Below are positions 26,263 to 35,186 of a stretch of DNA of 53,260 bases, piece by piece. The notes beneath the pieces are model-generated. The model saw nothing but the letters and a program-made list of their open reading frames with translations, was not told the origin of the DNA and did no database searches. Within the stretch, counting starts at the first letter, position 1. Each line of letters starts with the position of its first letter. A program made the translations under genes and the position numbers. The DNA lies in the NCBI GenBank assembly GCA_020848995.1, contig JADLHA010000004.1, positions 1-53,260 on the forward strand, written 5' to 3'. Source of the stretch: Saprospiraceae bacterium. GTDB taxonomy: Bacteria > Bacteroidota > Bacteroidia > Chitinophagales > Saprospiraceae.

Positions 26263-28076
26263 TGGACTTTTACCAAATTGCCGAGATTTTGCGTTCGACT
26301 GATATCCAGCACCCGGAGTATTTCCACAAAGTCATTGATTGCCAGTATGCTTGTCCGGCGCACACGCCGGTACCCGAATACATACGCCTGATCGCTGCCG
26401 AAAGATACACTGAAGCCTACCTGGTCAACTGGGAGTCCAATGTGTTTCCCGGGATCCTGGGTCGCACCTGCGACCGGCCCTGCGAACCTGCTTGCCGCCG
26501 GGGGCGTATCGAAGAGGAACCCGTTGCAATTTGCAGGCTCAAGCGCGTGGCAGCCGACAACAAAGGAGATGTCCGGAAGTATATGCTACGGGGGCCATTT
26601 GCCCCAAATGGCAAAAAGATTGCCTTGGTCGGGGCCGGACCATCTTCTCTGACGGTTGCAAGGGACCTTGCTCCGCTGGGATACGAAATACACTTGTTTG
26701 ACGAACAGGCACTCGGTGGGGGGATGATGCGCAGCCAGATCCCTTCTTTTCGCCTTCCTGCAGATGTACTCGATGAGGAAGTAGGCTACATTCTCGACAT
26801 GGGGATCCACACCCATTTCCGACAATACGTGAGCAGCCTCAAATCATTGATGGAAGCAGGTTACGACGCAATTTTTGTGGGCACGGGTGCACCCCGCGGC
26901 AAAGACCTCCCGGACCTTCCCGGAAGGTGGGACGCCAAAGCCAATATCCACATCGGAATAGAATGGTTGGCCAACGTAGCATTTGAACACACACACGCCA
27001 TTGGCAAAAAGGTCATCGTCGTTGGTGGGGGCAATACGGCCATGGATTGTTGCAGGACTTCACGCCGGCTCGGTGGAGAGACCGTTTCCGTAGTGGTTCG
27101 CAGCCCGTTCGACGAAATGAAGGCATCGCCATGGGAAAAGGAAGATGCGCTGCACGAAGGCATACCCATTTACGATTGCCATGTTCCCAAAGCCTTTGCC
27201 ATTGAGAACGGCACGTTGAAAGGAATGTATTTTGAAAAAGTTGAAGCAAGTTATGTTGACGGCCGCAGAAAGCTGGTTCCAACCGGGGAACCCGACGTGT
27301 TTTTTGAAGCCGACGATGTCTTGCTGGCCATTGGTCAGGAAAACAGCTTCCCCTGGATTGAGCGGGATCTCGGCATCGAATTCAATCAATGGCAGTTGCC
27401 CGTATTGAATGAAAAGACGTTCCAGTCCACCGAGCCTCGTGTATTTTTTGGAGGGGATGCCGCATTTGGTCCAAAAAATGTGATCACTGCCGTCGCACAA
27501 GGCCATCTGACCGCCATATCCATTGACCTCTTTTGCCAGGGCAAAGATCCGAACGAACGTTTGGCGCCAACTACCCAACGCATACCCCAGAAAATGGGAA
27601 TCCACGAATGGGCGTACGACAGTTATGTCGTCGACGATCTGCGGTATGCCGTACCCCAGGCAGACAAAGCAATCACGCTCAAAGACCGGAAAGTCGAAGT
27701 GGAGCTGGGATTTGACCGGGAAACGGCTTTCCGGGAAGCACAACGCTGTCTCAATTGCGACGTCCAAACGGTTTTTACCCTGAATAAATGCATCGAATGC
27801 GATGCCTGTGTTGACGTCTGTCCCACTTCTTGCATCTCCTTCGTACCCGATGGAGATGAGGCCGACCTGCGATCGCGGTTAAGCGCTCCCGCCAACAACC
27901 TCACCCAGGACCTCTATGTCTCCGGCCCGTTGCCCACAACCCGCATCATGGTCAAAGATGAAGACGTCTGCCTGCACTGTGGTCTGTGTGCTGAAAGATG
28001 CCCTACCGCTGCGTGGGATATGCAAAAATACCTGTACCAAGTCACTAAAGCCGGTTCATGCAAGCACATCCTGTAA
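26262..28076 (+). CDS. GltD-like FAD/NAD(P) oxidoreductase with C-terminal 4Fe-4S ferredoxin domain
   Basis: A 604-residue flavoprotein. The N-terminal domain carries the Cys pattern of the glutamate-synthase small subunit (CQYACPAHTP and CDRPCEPACRRG). Two Rossmann motifs follow (IALVGAGPSSL near 118 and VIVVGGGNTAMD near 250) and an FFGGDAAFGP FAD motif. The C-terminus adds two 4Fe-4S clusters (CIECDACVDVCPTSC and CLHCGLCAERCPT). It overlaps korA by 19 bases and probably exchanges electrons between NAD(P)H and the KorAB complex via ferredoxin. The extreme N-terminus is uncertain because the GTG at 26262 overlaps the promoter; TTG 26289 is a candidate. Confidence 0.88.
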   Translation: MDFYQIAEILRSTDIQHPEYFHKVIDCQYACPAHTPVPEYIRLIAAERYTEAYLVNWESNVFPGILGRTCDRPCEPACRRGRIEEEPVAICRLKRVAADNKGDVRKYMLRGPFAPNGKKIALVGAGPSSLTVARDLAPLGYEIHLFDEQALGGGMMRSQIPSFRLPADVLDEEVGYILDMGIHTHFRQYVSSLKSLMEAGYDAIFVGTGAPRGKDLPDLPGRWDAKANIHIGIEWLANVAFEHTHAIGKKVIVVGGGNTAMDCCRTSRRLGGETVSVVVRSPFDEMKASPWEKEDALHEGIPIYDCHVPKAFAIENGTLKGMYFEKVEASYVDGRRKLVPTGEPDVFFEADDVLLAIGQENSFPWIERDLGIEFNQWQLPVLNEKTFQSTEPRVFFGGDAAFGPKNVITAVAQGHLTAISIDLFCQGKDPNERLAPTTQRIPQKMGIHEWAYDSYVVDDLRYAVPQADKAITLKDRKVEVELGFDRETAFREAQRCLNCDVQTVFTLNKCIECDACVDVCPTSCISFVPDGDEADLRSRLSAPANNLTQDLYVSGPLPTTRIMVKDEDVCLHCGLCAERCPTAAWDMQKYLYQVTKAGSCKHIL

Positions 28077-29902
28077 TCAACGACTTTGTTGTCCGGTTTG
28101 CCAACGTGAACGGCACGGGAAGCGCCAGTGCCAACAACATGTTCGCCAAGGCGATCTTCCGCATGGGCATACCGGTTACGCCAAAAAATATTTTTCCTTC
28201 CAACATCCAGGGACTTCCTACATGGTATGAAGTGCGGGTTTGTGAAAAGGGCTACCTCGGCCGCCGGGAAGGAATCGACATTATGGTTTGTGTGAATGCG
28301 CAGACCATGAAAAACGACATAGCGATGTTGCCATCGGGGTCGTATTTTATTTACGACAGCACCAAAGCGCTCCACCGGGAACACATGCGCGAAGACCTGC
28401 ACTACCTCGGCATTCCACTTACCGCCATTACGCAACGCGAGTATTCAGATCCCCGGCAAAGGCTCCTGTTCAAAAACATCATCTACATTGGGGCGATGAC
28501 TGCGCTGATCCAGCTCGATATGGATATCCTCAAGAAAATCATCGTCGAGCAATTTCAGGGAAAGGAAAAACTGATCGCGCCGAACCATCAGGCTCTTGAA
28601 TTGGGCAACCGCTATGCCCGGGATCACTTCGAATGCCCATTGCGGTTCCGGCTTGAGCCCAGGGACCTGCTCGGTGACAAAATCCTGTTTGAGGGCAATG
28701 CGGCGTGTGCATTGGGAGCCATCTACGGCGGCGCAACTGTGGCGGCATGGTATCCCATTACCCCTTCGACTTCCGTGGTCGATGCATTTGGTGAATATGC
28801 CGAGCAATTCCGGATTGACCGCGAAACGGGAAAGAACCATTACGCCATCCTCCAGGCTGAGGACGAACTCGCAGCCCTCGGCGTCGTTATTGGCGCCATG
28901 TGGAATGGAGCACGCGCATTCACGGCCACCAGCGGACCCGGACTATCGCTCATGCAGGAATTCCTGGGCCTTGCGTATTTCGCAGAAGTCCCTGCCGTGC
29001 TCATCGACGTTCAGCGGGCGGGGCCATCAACGGGAATGCCCACGCGAACGCAGCAATCTGACTTGCTTTCTGCAGCCTATGCCTCGCATGGAGACACCAA
29101 ACACGTGCTGTTGTTTCCATCGACCCCTGCCGAGTGCTTCGACATGACGCGCATGGCATTTGACCTGGCAGAGCAACTCCAGACACCAGTTATGGTGATG
29201 TCTGACCTGGACCTCGGCATGAACGACCACCTTTCGGAACCCCTGCAAATCAAAGCGGAAACGAAGTTTCATCGTGGAAAAGTTCTTACAGCTCAGCAGC
29301 TTGAAAACATCGAACGCTTTGGTCGATACTTCGACATCGACGGCGACGGCATCTGCTACCGTACACTTCCCGGAACCCATCCGACGCGAGGCATGTATTT
29401 CACCAGGGGCTCGTCGAAAGACGAATACGCGAGTTATACCGAACGTGCCGATGCATACCGCCGTAACATGGATCGCCTTGCAAAGAAATGGGAAACGATC
29501 AAGACATACGTTCCTCCTCCCGAAACCTACCAGCCTAACAATTGTTCGCGCGACGGGATGGCATTCTTCGGAACGAGTTGCCATTCTGCCATAGAGGCCC
29601 GCGATGAACTCAACAATGCAGGTCTTACCCTTGATGTATTGCGCATACGCGCATTTCCCTTCCACGCAGAGGTGGTTGACTTTATGGATGCCCACGACCG
29701 CATTTTCATCGTAGAGCAAAACCGCGATGGACAAATGCGCAGCCTGCTGATCAACGAACTCGGCATCGACCCGCAACGCCTGGTCTCCATTTTAAATTAC
29801 GACGGACTTCCAATCACCGCCCAGAATATTTTGCAGCAGGTGCTTACTTCTGCCGGACACCAGGCGGTAACAAGTGCAAGCATGCCGGGTGTATCCTCAT
29901 AA
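28058..29902 (+). CDS. korA: 2-oxoacid:ferredoxin oxidoreductase, fused gamma-alpha subunit
   Basis: A 614-residue subunit with an N-terminal gamma domain (FANVNGTGSASANNMFAKAIFRMG, about 10-190) fused to the alpha domain that begins near AWYPITPSTSVVDAF (about 230), the PFOR N-terminal signature. Together with KorB it oxidatively decarboxylates a 2-oxoacid, most likely 2-oxoglutarate, to the acyl-CoA and reduced ferredoxin. It overlaps the flavoprotein gene by 19 bases; korB follows after 23 bases. The substrate is inferred from the fused family type, not shown by the sequence. Confidence 0.9.
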   Translation: MQAHPVINDFVVRFANVNGTGSASANNMFAKAIFRMGIPVTPKNIFPSNIQGLPTWYEVRVCEKGYLGRREGIDIMVCVNAQTMKNDIAMLPSGSYFIYDSTKALHREHMREDLHYLGIPLTAITQREYSDPRQRLLFKNIIYIGAMTALIQLDMDILKKIIVEQFQGKEKLIAPNHQALELGNRYARDHFECPLRFRLEPRDLLGDKILFEGNAACALGAIYGGATVAAWYPITPSTSVVDAFGEYAEQFRIDRETGKNHYAILQAEDELAALGVVIGAMWNGARAFTATSGPGLSLMQEFLGLAYFAEVPAVLIDVQRAGPSTGMPTRTQQSDLLSAAYASHGDTKHVLLFPSTPAECFDMTRMAFDLAEQLQTPVMVMSDLDLGMNDHLSEPLQIKAETKFHRGKVLTAQQLENIERFGRYFDIDGDGICYRTLPGTHPTRGMYFTRGSSKDEYASYTERADAYRRNMDRLAKKWETIKTYVPPPETYQPNNCSRDGMAFFGTSCHSAIEARDELNNAGLTLDVLRIRAFPFHAEVVDFMDAHDRIFIVEQNRDGQMRSLLINELGIDPQRLVSILNYDGLPITAQNILQQVLTSAGHQAVTSASMPGVSS

Positions 29903-29925
29903 TCAGCACCACACATCGAAACCCA

Positions 29926-30978
29926 ATGAGCTTTATCAAACCGAACTTCAGACACCCCGGCCTCTTGCCCAACGCGCTGGGTTTTTTGCCATCGGATTAC
30001 GAGGGATTACTTTCCACACTTTGTGCTGGCTGCGGACATGATTCCATCGGTGCGGCCATCATCCAGGCCTGTTTCGAATTAAACATCGAGCCCCATCGCC
30101 TCGCCAAACTTTCCGGCATCGGCTGCAGTTCAAAAACGCCGGCATATTTTTTGGGCAATTCACATGGCTTCAACTCCGTGCACGGGCGCATGCCCTCTGT
30201 GGCAACCGGAGCCAACTTAGCCAATCGCGACCTGATCTATCTGGGCGTTTCGGGAGACGGCGATACCGCATCCATCGGAATGGGGCAATTCGTACACCTG
30301 GTGCGACGCAACCTCAACATGACCTACATCGTGATGAACAACGGTTGCTACGGTCTGACCAAAGGACAGGATTCCGCCACCGCAGACAAAGGCTCAAAAA
30401 GCAAATCCGGAAATGTAAACGTATTCCAAAACATAGACCTCGCCGGTCTCGCCATTGAACTCGGTGCGGGATTTGTTGCCCGTAGCTTTTCGGGCGACAA
30501 AACGCAACTCGTTCCGCTCATTCAAGCCGCGTTAAGCCATCCTGGATTTGCCCTGATCGACGTCATCAGCCCCTGCGTGACCTTCAACAACAACCCGGGA
30601 TCGACGAAATCTTACGACTATGTCCGGCAACACATCGACGCAACGGCCACCGTCGATTTTGTCCCGCCTGCAGAAGCCATCGAAGTGAATTACGCAGATG
30701 GTGAAGAACTCGATGTCACCATGCACGATGGCTCTCAGCTCAGGATGAAAAAACTGCATCCGGGATGGAACCCCTATCAAAAAGACGCCGCCGTCAGGGC
30801 GCTGCACGAAGCAAGTGCAACCGGGGAAGTGCTCACCGGCCTCATCTACGTAAACGAAGTCCAGGAAGACCTGCATGCGATGCTGAATACCTGCGATAAG
30901 CCCCTCAACCAGTTGACGGAACGCGAATTGCTCCCCACCATACAGTCGCTCGAAGCGATCAACGCCTCCTTGCGCTGA
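29926..30978 (+). CDS. korB: 2-oxoacid:ferredoxin oxidoreductase, beta subunit
   Basis: A 350-residue thiamine-diphosphate subunit. CAGCGHD (33-39) and GIGCSSK (65-70) provide Cys33, Cys36 and Cys67, three of the usual 4Fe-4S ligands. The TPP motif is GDGDTASIG (110-118) ending in MNNGCYGLTKGQ (137-148). It pairs with KorA upstream. The gene ends 20 bases before the next promoter, so the operon has three genes: flavoprotein, korA, korB. Confidence 0.92.
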   Translation: MSFIKPNFRHPGLLPNALGFLPSDYEGLLSTLCAGCGHDSIGAAIIQACFELNIEPHRLAKLSGIGCSSKTPAYFLGNSHGFNSVHGRMPSVATGANLANRDLIYLGVSGDGDTASIGMGQFVHLVRRNLNMTYIVMNNGCYGLTKGQDSATADKGSKSKSGNVNVFQNIDLAGLAIELGAGFVARSFSGDKTQLVPLIQAALSHPGFALIDVISPCVTFNNNPGSTKSYDYVRQHIDATATVDFVPPAEAIEVNYADGEELDVTMHDGSQLRMKKLHPGWNPYQKDAAVRALHEASATGEVLTGLIYVNEVQEDLHAMLNTCDKPLNQLTERELLPTIQSLEAINASLR

Positions 30979-30997
30979 ACCAGATGCCACCTGGCAG

Positions 30998-31027
30998 TTG
31001 CCGGCGCAGTTCTTCTTCGTACATTTG
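30998..31027 (+). promoter_or_regulatory. Promoter TTG-N19-TACATTTG
   Basis: TTG at 30998-31000 and TACATTTG at 31020-31027 match both parts of the Bacteroidota promoter at a spacing of 19 bases. The yfhO ATG is 31 bases downstream. Confidence 0.6.
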
Positions 31028-31058
31028 AACCTGCACACACAAGGGCAACTTGTGTAAA

Positions 31059-33581
31059 ATGTTAACCGAAAATCACCCTCCGATGTCCGGCACCCGGTTT
31101 GCAAATTGGTTCACCCACCTCATTTCGATTGGACTCTTTATCGTCATCATCTCGTATTTTTTCCTGCCGCACTGGCAGGGAAAGGTCATCCCACAGGGCG
31201 ACGTGAGCTCCTGGGAAGGTTCTGCCAGAGAGATCATTGAATACAACAAGGCAAATCCCGGCAATCCCGCATTATGGACCGGTACCATGTTCAGCGGAAT
31301 GCCCTCCTACCAGATCTCTACACCTGTGCATTACAACCTGCTCAATTTCGTGCAACAGGTGCTCAGCCTTGGATTTCTGACGGGGCCAATTTCCATTTTC
31401 TTTCTATGCGCCGTTTCTTTTTATGTGTTGTTCCTGGTACTCGGCTTATCGGCCCCACTTGCATTTACCGGAAGCCTCGCGACCTTCATGGTCACCGGCA
31501 ACTTCATCGTCTGGGAAGCCGGGCACCTGCCCAAACTCGTCGTGCTGGGAATGGCGGGGTACATCCTGGCCGGCATCATTCTTTCCTACAGGGGGAAATG
31601 GCTCCAGGGAGCCGCCCTCTTTGGCCTGGGAATGGGAATCAACGTGTTGAACAACCACGTGCAGATGAGCTACTACCTCGCGTTGCTCACCCTGCCGCTG
31701 GTCATTTCTTATGCGTACTTTTTCATCCGGGACAAAAAGTGGAAATCCTTTTTGGTTCCATCGGCCATACTTGCCGGGGTACTCGCATTGGCCATGCTTG
31801 CCTCAGCCAGCACCCTGCTGCCCACGTTTGAATACGCACGGGAGACCATGCGAGGTGGACACATCCTGTCGCAGCGCGCCGACGACGCTCAGGCATCTGT
31901 CAACAAAGCCGGGCTGCAATGGGATTATGCCATGAATTGGAGCAATGGCTCGCAGGACCTCCTGGCATGCATCATCCCGGGTGCCGCCGGCGGCGGCTCG
32001 TCCGAGCCAATCGACCGCGAATCGGCATCAGCTCAGGCACTGCGCAAGAAAGGCTACCAGCCACCAAAACGTTTTCAGGCCCCGCTTTACTGGGGTTCGC
32101 TTCCCTTTACCTCAGGACCTTTTTACTTCGGAGCGGTAAGCTGTTTTTTGTTTGTGCTCGGCTTGTTCATCGTTAAAGGTCCCTTGAAATGGTGGATTGC
32201 CGTCGCAACTGCTTTTGGGGTGTTGCTCTCCATGGGAAAACACGCTGAAGTACTCAACCGACTGATGTTCGACTACATTCCGCTTTACAGCAAGTTCCGC
32301 GCACCGAGCAGTGTGCTTTCCGTAGTTTCCTATTTTGTTCCCATACTGGGGATGCTGGCGATATGGGAATGGCACCAAAAAAAAACCACTACCATTCAGC
32401 TCCAAAAGCATCTGTATGCCAGCGCAGGCATATCGGGTGGACTCTGCCTGCTGATTGCGTTCGTGGGCTCGGGGCTCTTCAGCTTTGAACATCCTTCAGA
32501 TCCTTCTTATGTGGGTCAAGGGTTCGACCTGGCCGCGCTGACCGAAGACCGCAAAGCGCTTCTTCAAAAAGATGCCCTGCGTTCAGCAGCCTTCATTGGT
32601 CTGGCTGCCCTGGCCCTTTGGATGAACCTGCGCAACAAGCTACCCATGCGGTACCTGCCCCTGGCCCTTGCCGTTGTAATCCTCGCTGACTTTGGCGGCG
32701 TTGCCACCCGCTACGTTCATCGCGACGACTTCGTATCAAAAAGCAAAAAAGAAGCCGGACATAAGCCACGCCCCGTTGATCAGCAAATCCTGGCCGACAA
32801 ATCCCATCACCGGGTGCTTGACCTCACGGTCAATACCTTTAACAGCTCTGCTCCTTCCTTTCACCACAAGCACATTGGAGGCTACCACCCCGCAAAACTG
32901 CAGCGCTACCAGGACATCATCGACCATTGCCTGGACGCCGAGATCCGGGAATTGACAAATGGCTTGCAGGGTGCCCAGTCCGATTCAGCGGTCAACCAGG
33001 TTCTCTCGGGTTTGCAGGTGATGAATATGCTCAACACCCGTTACTTTATCCTGGGGCAACCCGGCAAAGAGATCAGCCTTCCCAATCCTTTTGCGAACGG
33101 TCCGGCGTGGTTTGTAGAAAATGTACAATGGGTTTCCTCTCCGGATGAAGAGATCCGCGCAACGCAAAACGCCGATACCAAACGAACTGCCATCGTCCAC
33201 GACGAATTTAAAAGTGCCGTCGGTTCGGTTTCTGCCGGAGCCACTGGCGACATCCGGCTGAGCAGCTATTCCCCGAACCGGATGACCTATGCTTCTGAAA
33301 CCACTTCCGGCCAGCTCGCCATTTTTTCTGAAGTATGGTACGGACCCGATCTCGGTTGGAAAATCTACATCGACGGAGCCGAAGTGCCGCTGATCCGCGC
33401 GAATTACGTACTTCGCGCTGCAGTGATCCCCGCCGGAAAGCACGAAATTGTCTTGGAATTCAAACCGCGGTCATTTGCCCTGGGAAAAACCCTGTCGACC
33501 CTTTGTTCGGCTCTGCTCATCGGCTTGTTGGGATTTGCCGCCTTCAGACAATGGAGACCCCTTTTGGGGGAGCCTGCATAG
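31059..33581 (+). CDS. YfhO family multi-pass membrane protein
   Basis: An 840-residue integral membrane protein with about twelve hydrophobic segments between residues 20 and 570, a periplasmic region, and a last membrane helix near the C-terminus (LSTLCSALLIGLLGFAAF). The N-terminal loop with PQGDVSSWEGSAREI and WTGTMFSGMPSYQ is the pattern I associate with Bacteroidota YfhO proteins, GT-C-like membrane enzymes thought to glycosylate envelope polymers. ATG 31059 is preferred to TTG 31050. It lies next to polysaccharide genes, which fits an envelope role; the substrate is unknown. Confidence 0.82.
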   Translation: MLTENHPPMSGTRFANWFTHLISIGLFIVIISYFFLPHWQGKVIPQGDVSSWEGSAREIIEYNKANPGNPALWTGTMFSGMPSYQISTPVHYNLLNFVQQVLSLGFLTGPISIFFLCAVSFYVLFLVLGLSAPLAFTGSLATFMVTGNFIVWEAGHLPKLVVLGMAGYILAGIILSYRGKWLQGAALFGLGMGINVLNNHVQMSYYLALLTLPLVISYAYFFIRDKKWKSFLVPSAILAGVLALAMLASASTLLPTFEYARETMRGGHILSQRADDAQASVNKAGLQWDYAMNWSNGSQDLLACIIPGAAGGGSSEPIDRESASAQALRKKGYQPPKRFQAPLYWGSLPFTSGPFYFGAVSCFLFVLGLFIVKGPLKWWIAVATAFGVLLSMGKHAEVLNRLMFDYIPLYSKFRAPSSVLSVVSYFVPILGMLAIWEWHQKKTTTIQLQKHLYASAGISGGLCLLIAFVGSGLFSFEHPSDPSYVGQGFDLAALTEDRKALLQKDALRSAAFIGLAALALWMNLRNKLPMRYLPLALAVVILADFGGVATRYVHRDDFVSKSKKEAGHKPRPVDQQILADKSHHRVLDLTVNTFNSSAPSFHHKHIGGYHPAKLQRYQDIIDHCLDAEIRELTNGLQGAQSDSAVNQVLSGLQVMNMLNTRYFILGQPGKEISLPNPFANGPAWFVENVQWVSSPDEEIRATQNADTKRTAIVHDEFKSAVGSVSAGATGDIRLSSYSPNRMTYASETTSGQLAIFSEVWYGPDLGWKIYIDGAEVPLIRANYVLRAAVIPAGKHEIVLEFKPRSFALGKTLSTLCSALLIGLLGFAAFRQWRPLLGEPA

Positions 33582-33614
33582 ACGAACGTTTGTAAGTTAG
33601 CTTACGATCGTTTG

Positions 33615-34931
33615 TTAGTTGGTCTGTGAGACAGGGTTTTCATCGGATGCCGGCATCATTGAGTCGAGCAGACCTGCCATACGCATCGTGAGGTGCTGTC
33701 GCGAGTAGGAGTCGATGCAGGCGTCGTCGGGACAGAAGCCGCCGGACTCCAACCACCCAAATGCCTGATCCAGCATGAAGCGAATGCCCACGACGTCTTC
33801 AAAGCCTGCATTGACACCGGCGCGACAAGACTCCAGGATGGCTGCTGCATCGCCGCCGGGAGGTGATATCGAAAGAATGGGTTTGCGCAAAAACAGGTAT
33901 TCAAACAATTTGCCGGTGACCACACCCGGATCGTCGGGAACGCCAACCAGCAAAAGCAGGTCGGCCTCCCAAAGGCTTTCCTGCAATTGGGCATGAGGCA
34001 TCGCCGGAAGGTGGACGACGTGGCGCAATCCTGCAGCTCTGGCACATTCCGGGATCCCGGGATCTACTGTGCCAATAAAGGTTAGCTGGAAGCGATCGCG
34101 CATCGCCTGCCGTTTTTCCAATTCGGAGGCAAGCACCTCCCAAAACAAGCCAGGGTTGCGGTCCTGCGTGAGTACCCCTGCGTAAAGCAGGTGCACCTTA
34201 TCGCCCGTTCGCTGTTGTTCCGGTTTGGGAAAAGGCTCAAATCCGTTGGTGACCACGGAAACGGAGCGCCCAGACAATTCCTCAAGTCCCCGCTGGCAAT
34301 GCCGGCTTACGGTCACCACTGCAGAAGCCTTCCGGAGCACCTTTTGTTCGAGTCGCCGCTGCCGCCACCTGGCCAGCCATCCCGGCCGGAATTGTTCAAA
34401 AAGGAACATTTGCGTCCATGGATCCCTGAAATCAGCCATCCATGGGATCCCCGTGGCATCATGAAGCCGAAGTCCGATCAGGTGCATGCTGTGGGGCGGC
34501 CCCGTGCTGACGATGGCGTCAACGGGATGTGTCTCGAGGTACGTGTTCAAATACCGAACCGATGGGCCGATCCAAAAGCACCGGGGGTCGGGAATCAGCA
34601 GATTGCCTCGTACCCAAAGCGCCAGCGCCTGTCGCCAACCCACGGCACCCCCTGAACCCAGGACCGTGGGATCTATGCTTCCTCCGCGGCCCCGCATGCG
34701 GCGAAACCACCCGTAAGGTTCCCAAATGCGTCTCCGGATGACCTCCACGCCATCGGGAACAAGCGCGGCAAGTCCCGGGTCGAGATAGGGATACTCTCCA
34801 TTCGCAACGGTATAGACCACCGGTTCCCACCCAAACGCCCGCAGGTAGCGCACAAAATGCAACCACCGCTGAACGCCCGAACCTCCCGAGGGAGGCCAGT
34901 AATAGCTGATTACAAGAACCCGCTTGCGCAT
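33615..34931 (-). CDS. Glycosyltransferase family 4-type protein
   Basis: A 438-residue GT-B glycosyltransferase. The N-terminal signature VLVISYYWPPSGGSGVQRW is typical of a Bacteroidota GT4-like group. The donor domain carries LLYAGVLTQDRNP, FIGTVDPG, ADLLLLVG and GVVTGKLFEYLFLRKPIL, with the Glu of K-x-FEY that contacts the nucleotide sugar. ATG 34931 is 6 bases after a -7 element; ATGs at 34967 and 35003 are upstream of it and less likely. It is divergent from asnB, so it may share the surface polysaccharide function. Sugar unknown. Confidence 0.87.
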   Translation of the reverse strand: MRKRVLVISYYWPPSGGSGVQRWLHFVRYLRAFGWEPVVYTVANGEYPYLDPGLAALVPDGVEVIRRRIWEPYGWFRRMRGRGGSIDPTVLGSGGAVGWRQALALWVRGNLLIPDPRCFWIGPSVRYLNTYLETHPVDAIVSTGPPHSMHLIGLRLHDATGIPWMADFRDPWTQMFLFEQFRPGWLARWRQRRLEQKVLRKASAVVTVSRHCQRGLEELSGRSVSVVTNGFEPFPKPEQQRTGDKVHLLYAGVLTQDRNPGLFWEVLASELEKRQAMRDRFQLTFIGTVDPGIPECARAAGLRHVVHLPAMPHAQLQESLWEADLLLLVGVPDDPGVVTGKLFEYLFLRKPILSISPPGGDAAAILESCRAGVNAGFEDVVGIRFMLDQAFGWLESGGFCPDDACIDSYSRQHLTMRMAGLLDSMMPASDENPVSQTN

Positions 34932-34937
34932 GCGGCT

Positions 34938-34945
34938 CAAATTTA
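34938..34945 (-). promoter_or_regulatory. Promoter -7 element TAAATTTG
   Basis: Exact TAnnTTTG match on the minus strand ending 6 bases before ATG 34931, supporting that start and a very short leader. Confidence 0.5.
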
Positions 34946-35168
34946 AGGGCTCTACCAACAATTCCATTTTATAGTCAACACGAACAGGGGCCTCTTTCTT
35001 CATTGCCTGTCAAGGACAGCATGCAAGGCAAGTGCTCCCCGGATACCTCCCGCTTGCGCCAGTCTGCCCGCCCGGGCAGTAAAATGGTTACCACAGGATG
35101 CATTTAGCAGTAAACTTACATCAGTTCACTCCGAAGACGCAGCCACGGATCGATTCCCCTTCCGTGAT

Positions 35169-35176
35169 TACCTTTG
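35169..35176 (+). promoter_or_regulatory. Promoter -7 element TACCTTTG
   Basis: Exact TAnnTTTG match ending 10 bases before the asnB ATG. No TTG at the usual -33 spacing. The 237 bases between the two divergent starts otherwise hold only a short hairpin CTGCCC-GCCC-GGGCAG near 35063-35078. Confidence 0.5.
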
Positions 35177-35186
35177 TTCAACAACT

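Noticed and set aside
27060-27767. 235-codon minus-strand frame opposite the flavoprotein gene
   Set aside because: Antisense to clear Rossmann and ferredoxin motifs; no independent support.
35063-35078. Short CTGCCC/GGGCAG hairpin with a neighbouring word similar to the dispersed repeat
   Set aside because: Similarity to the 8735-9045 element is limited to about ten bases and lacks the terminal motif, so it is not counted as a third copy.
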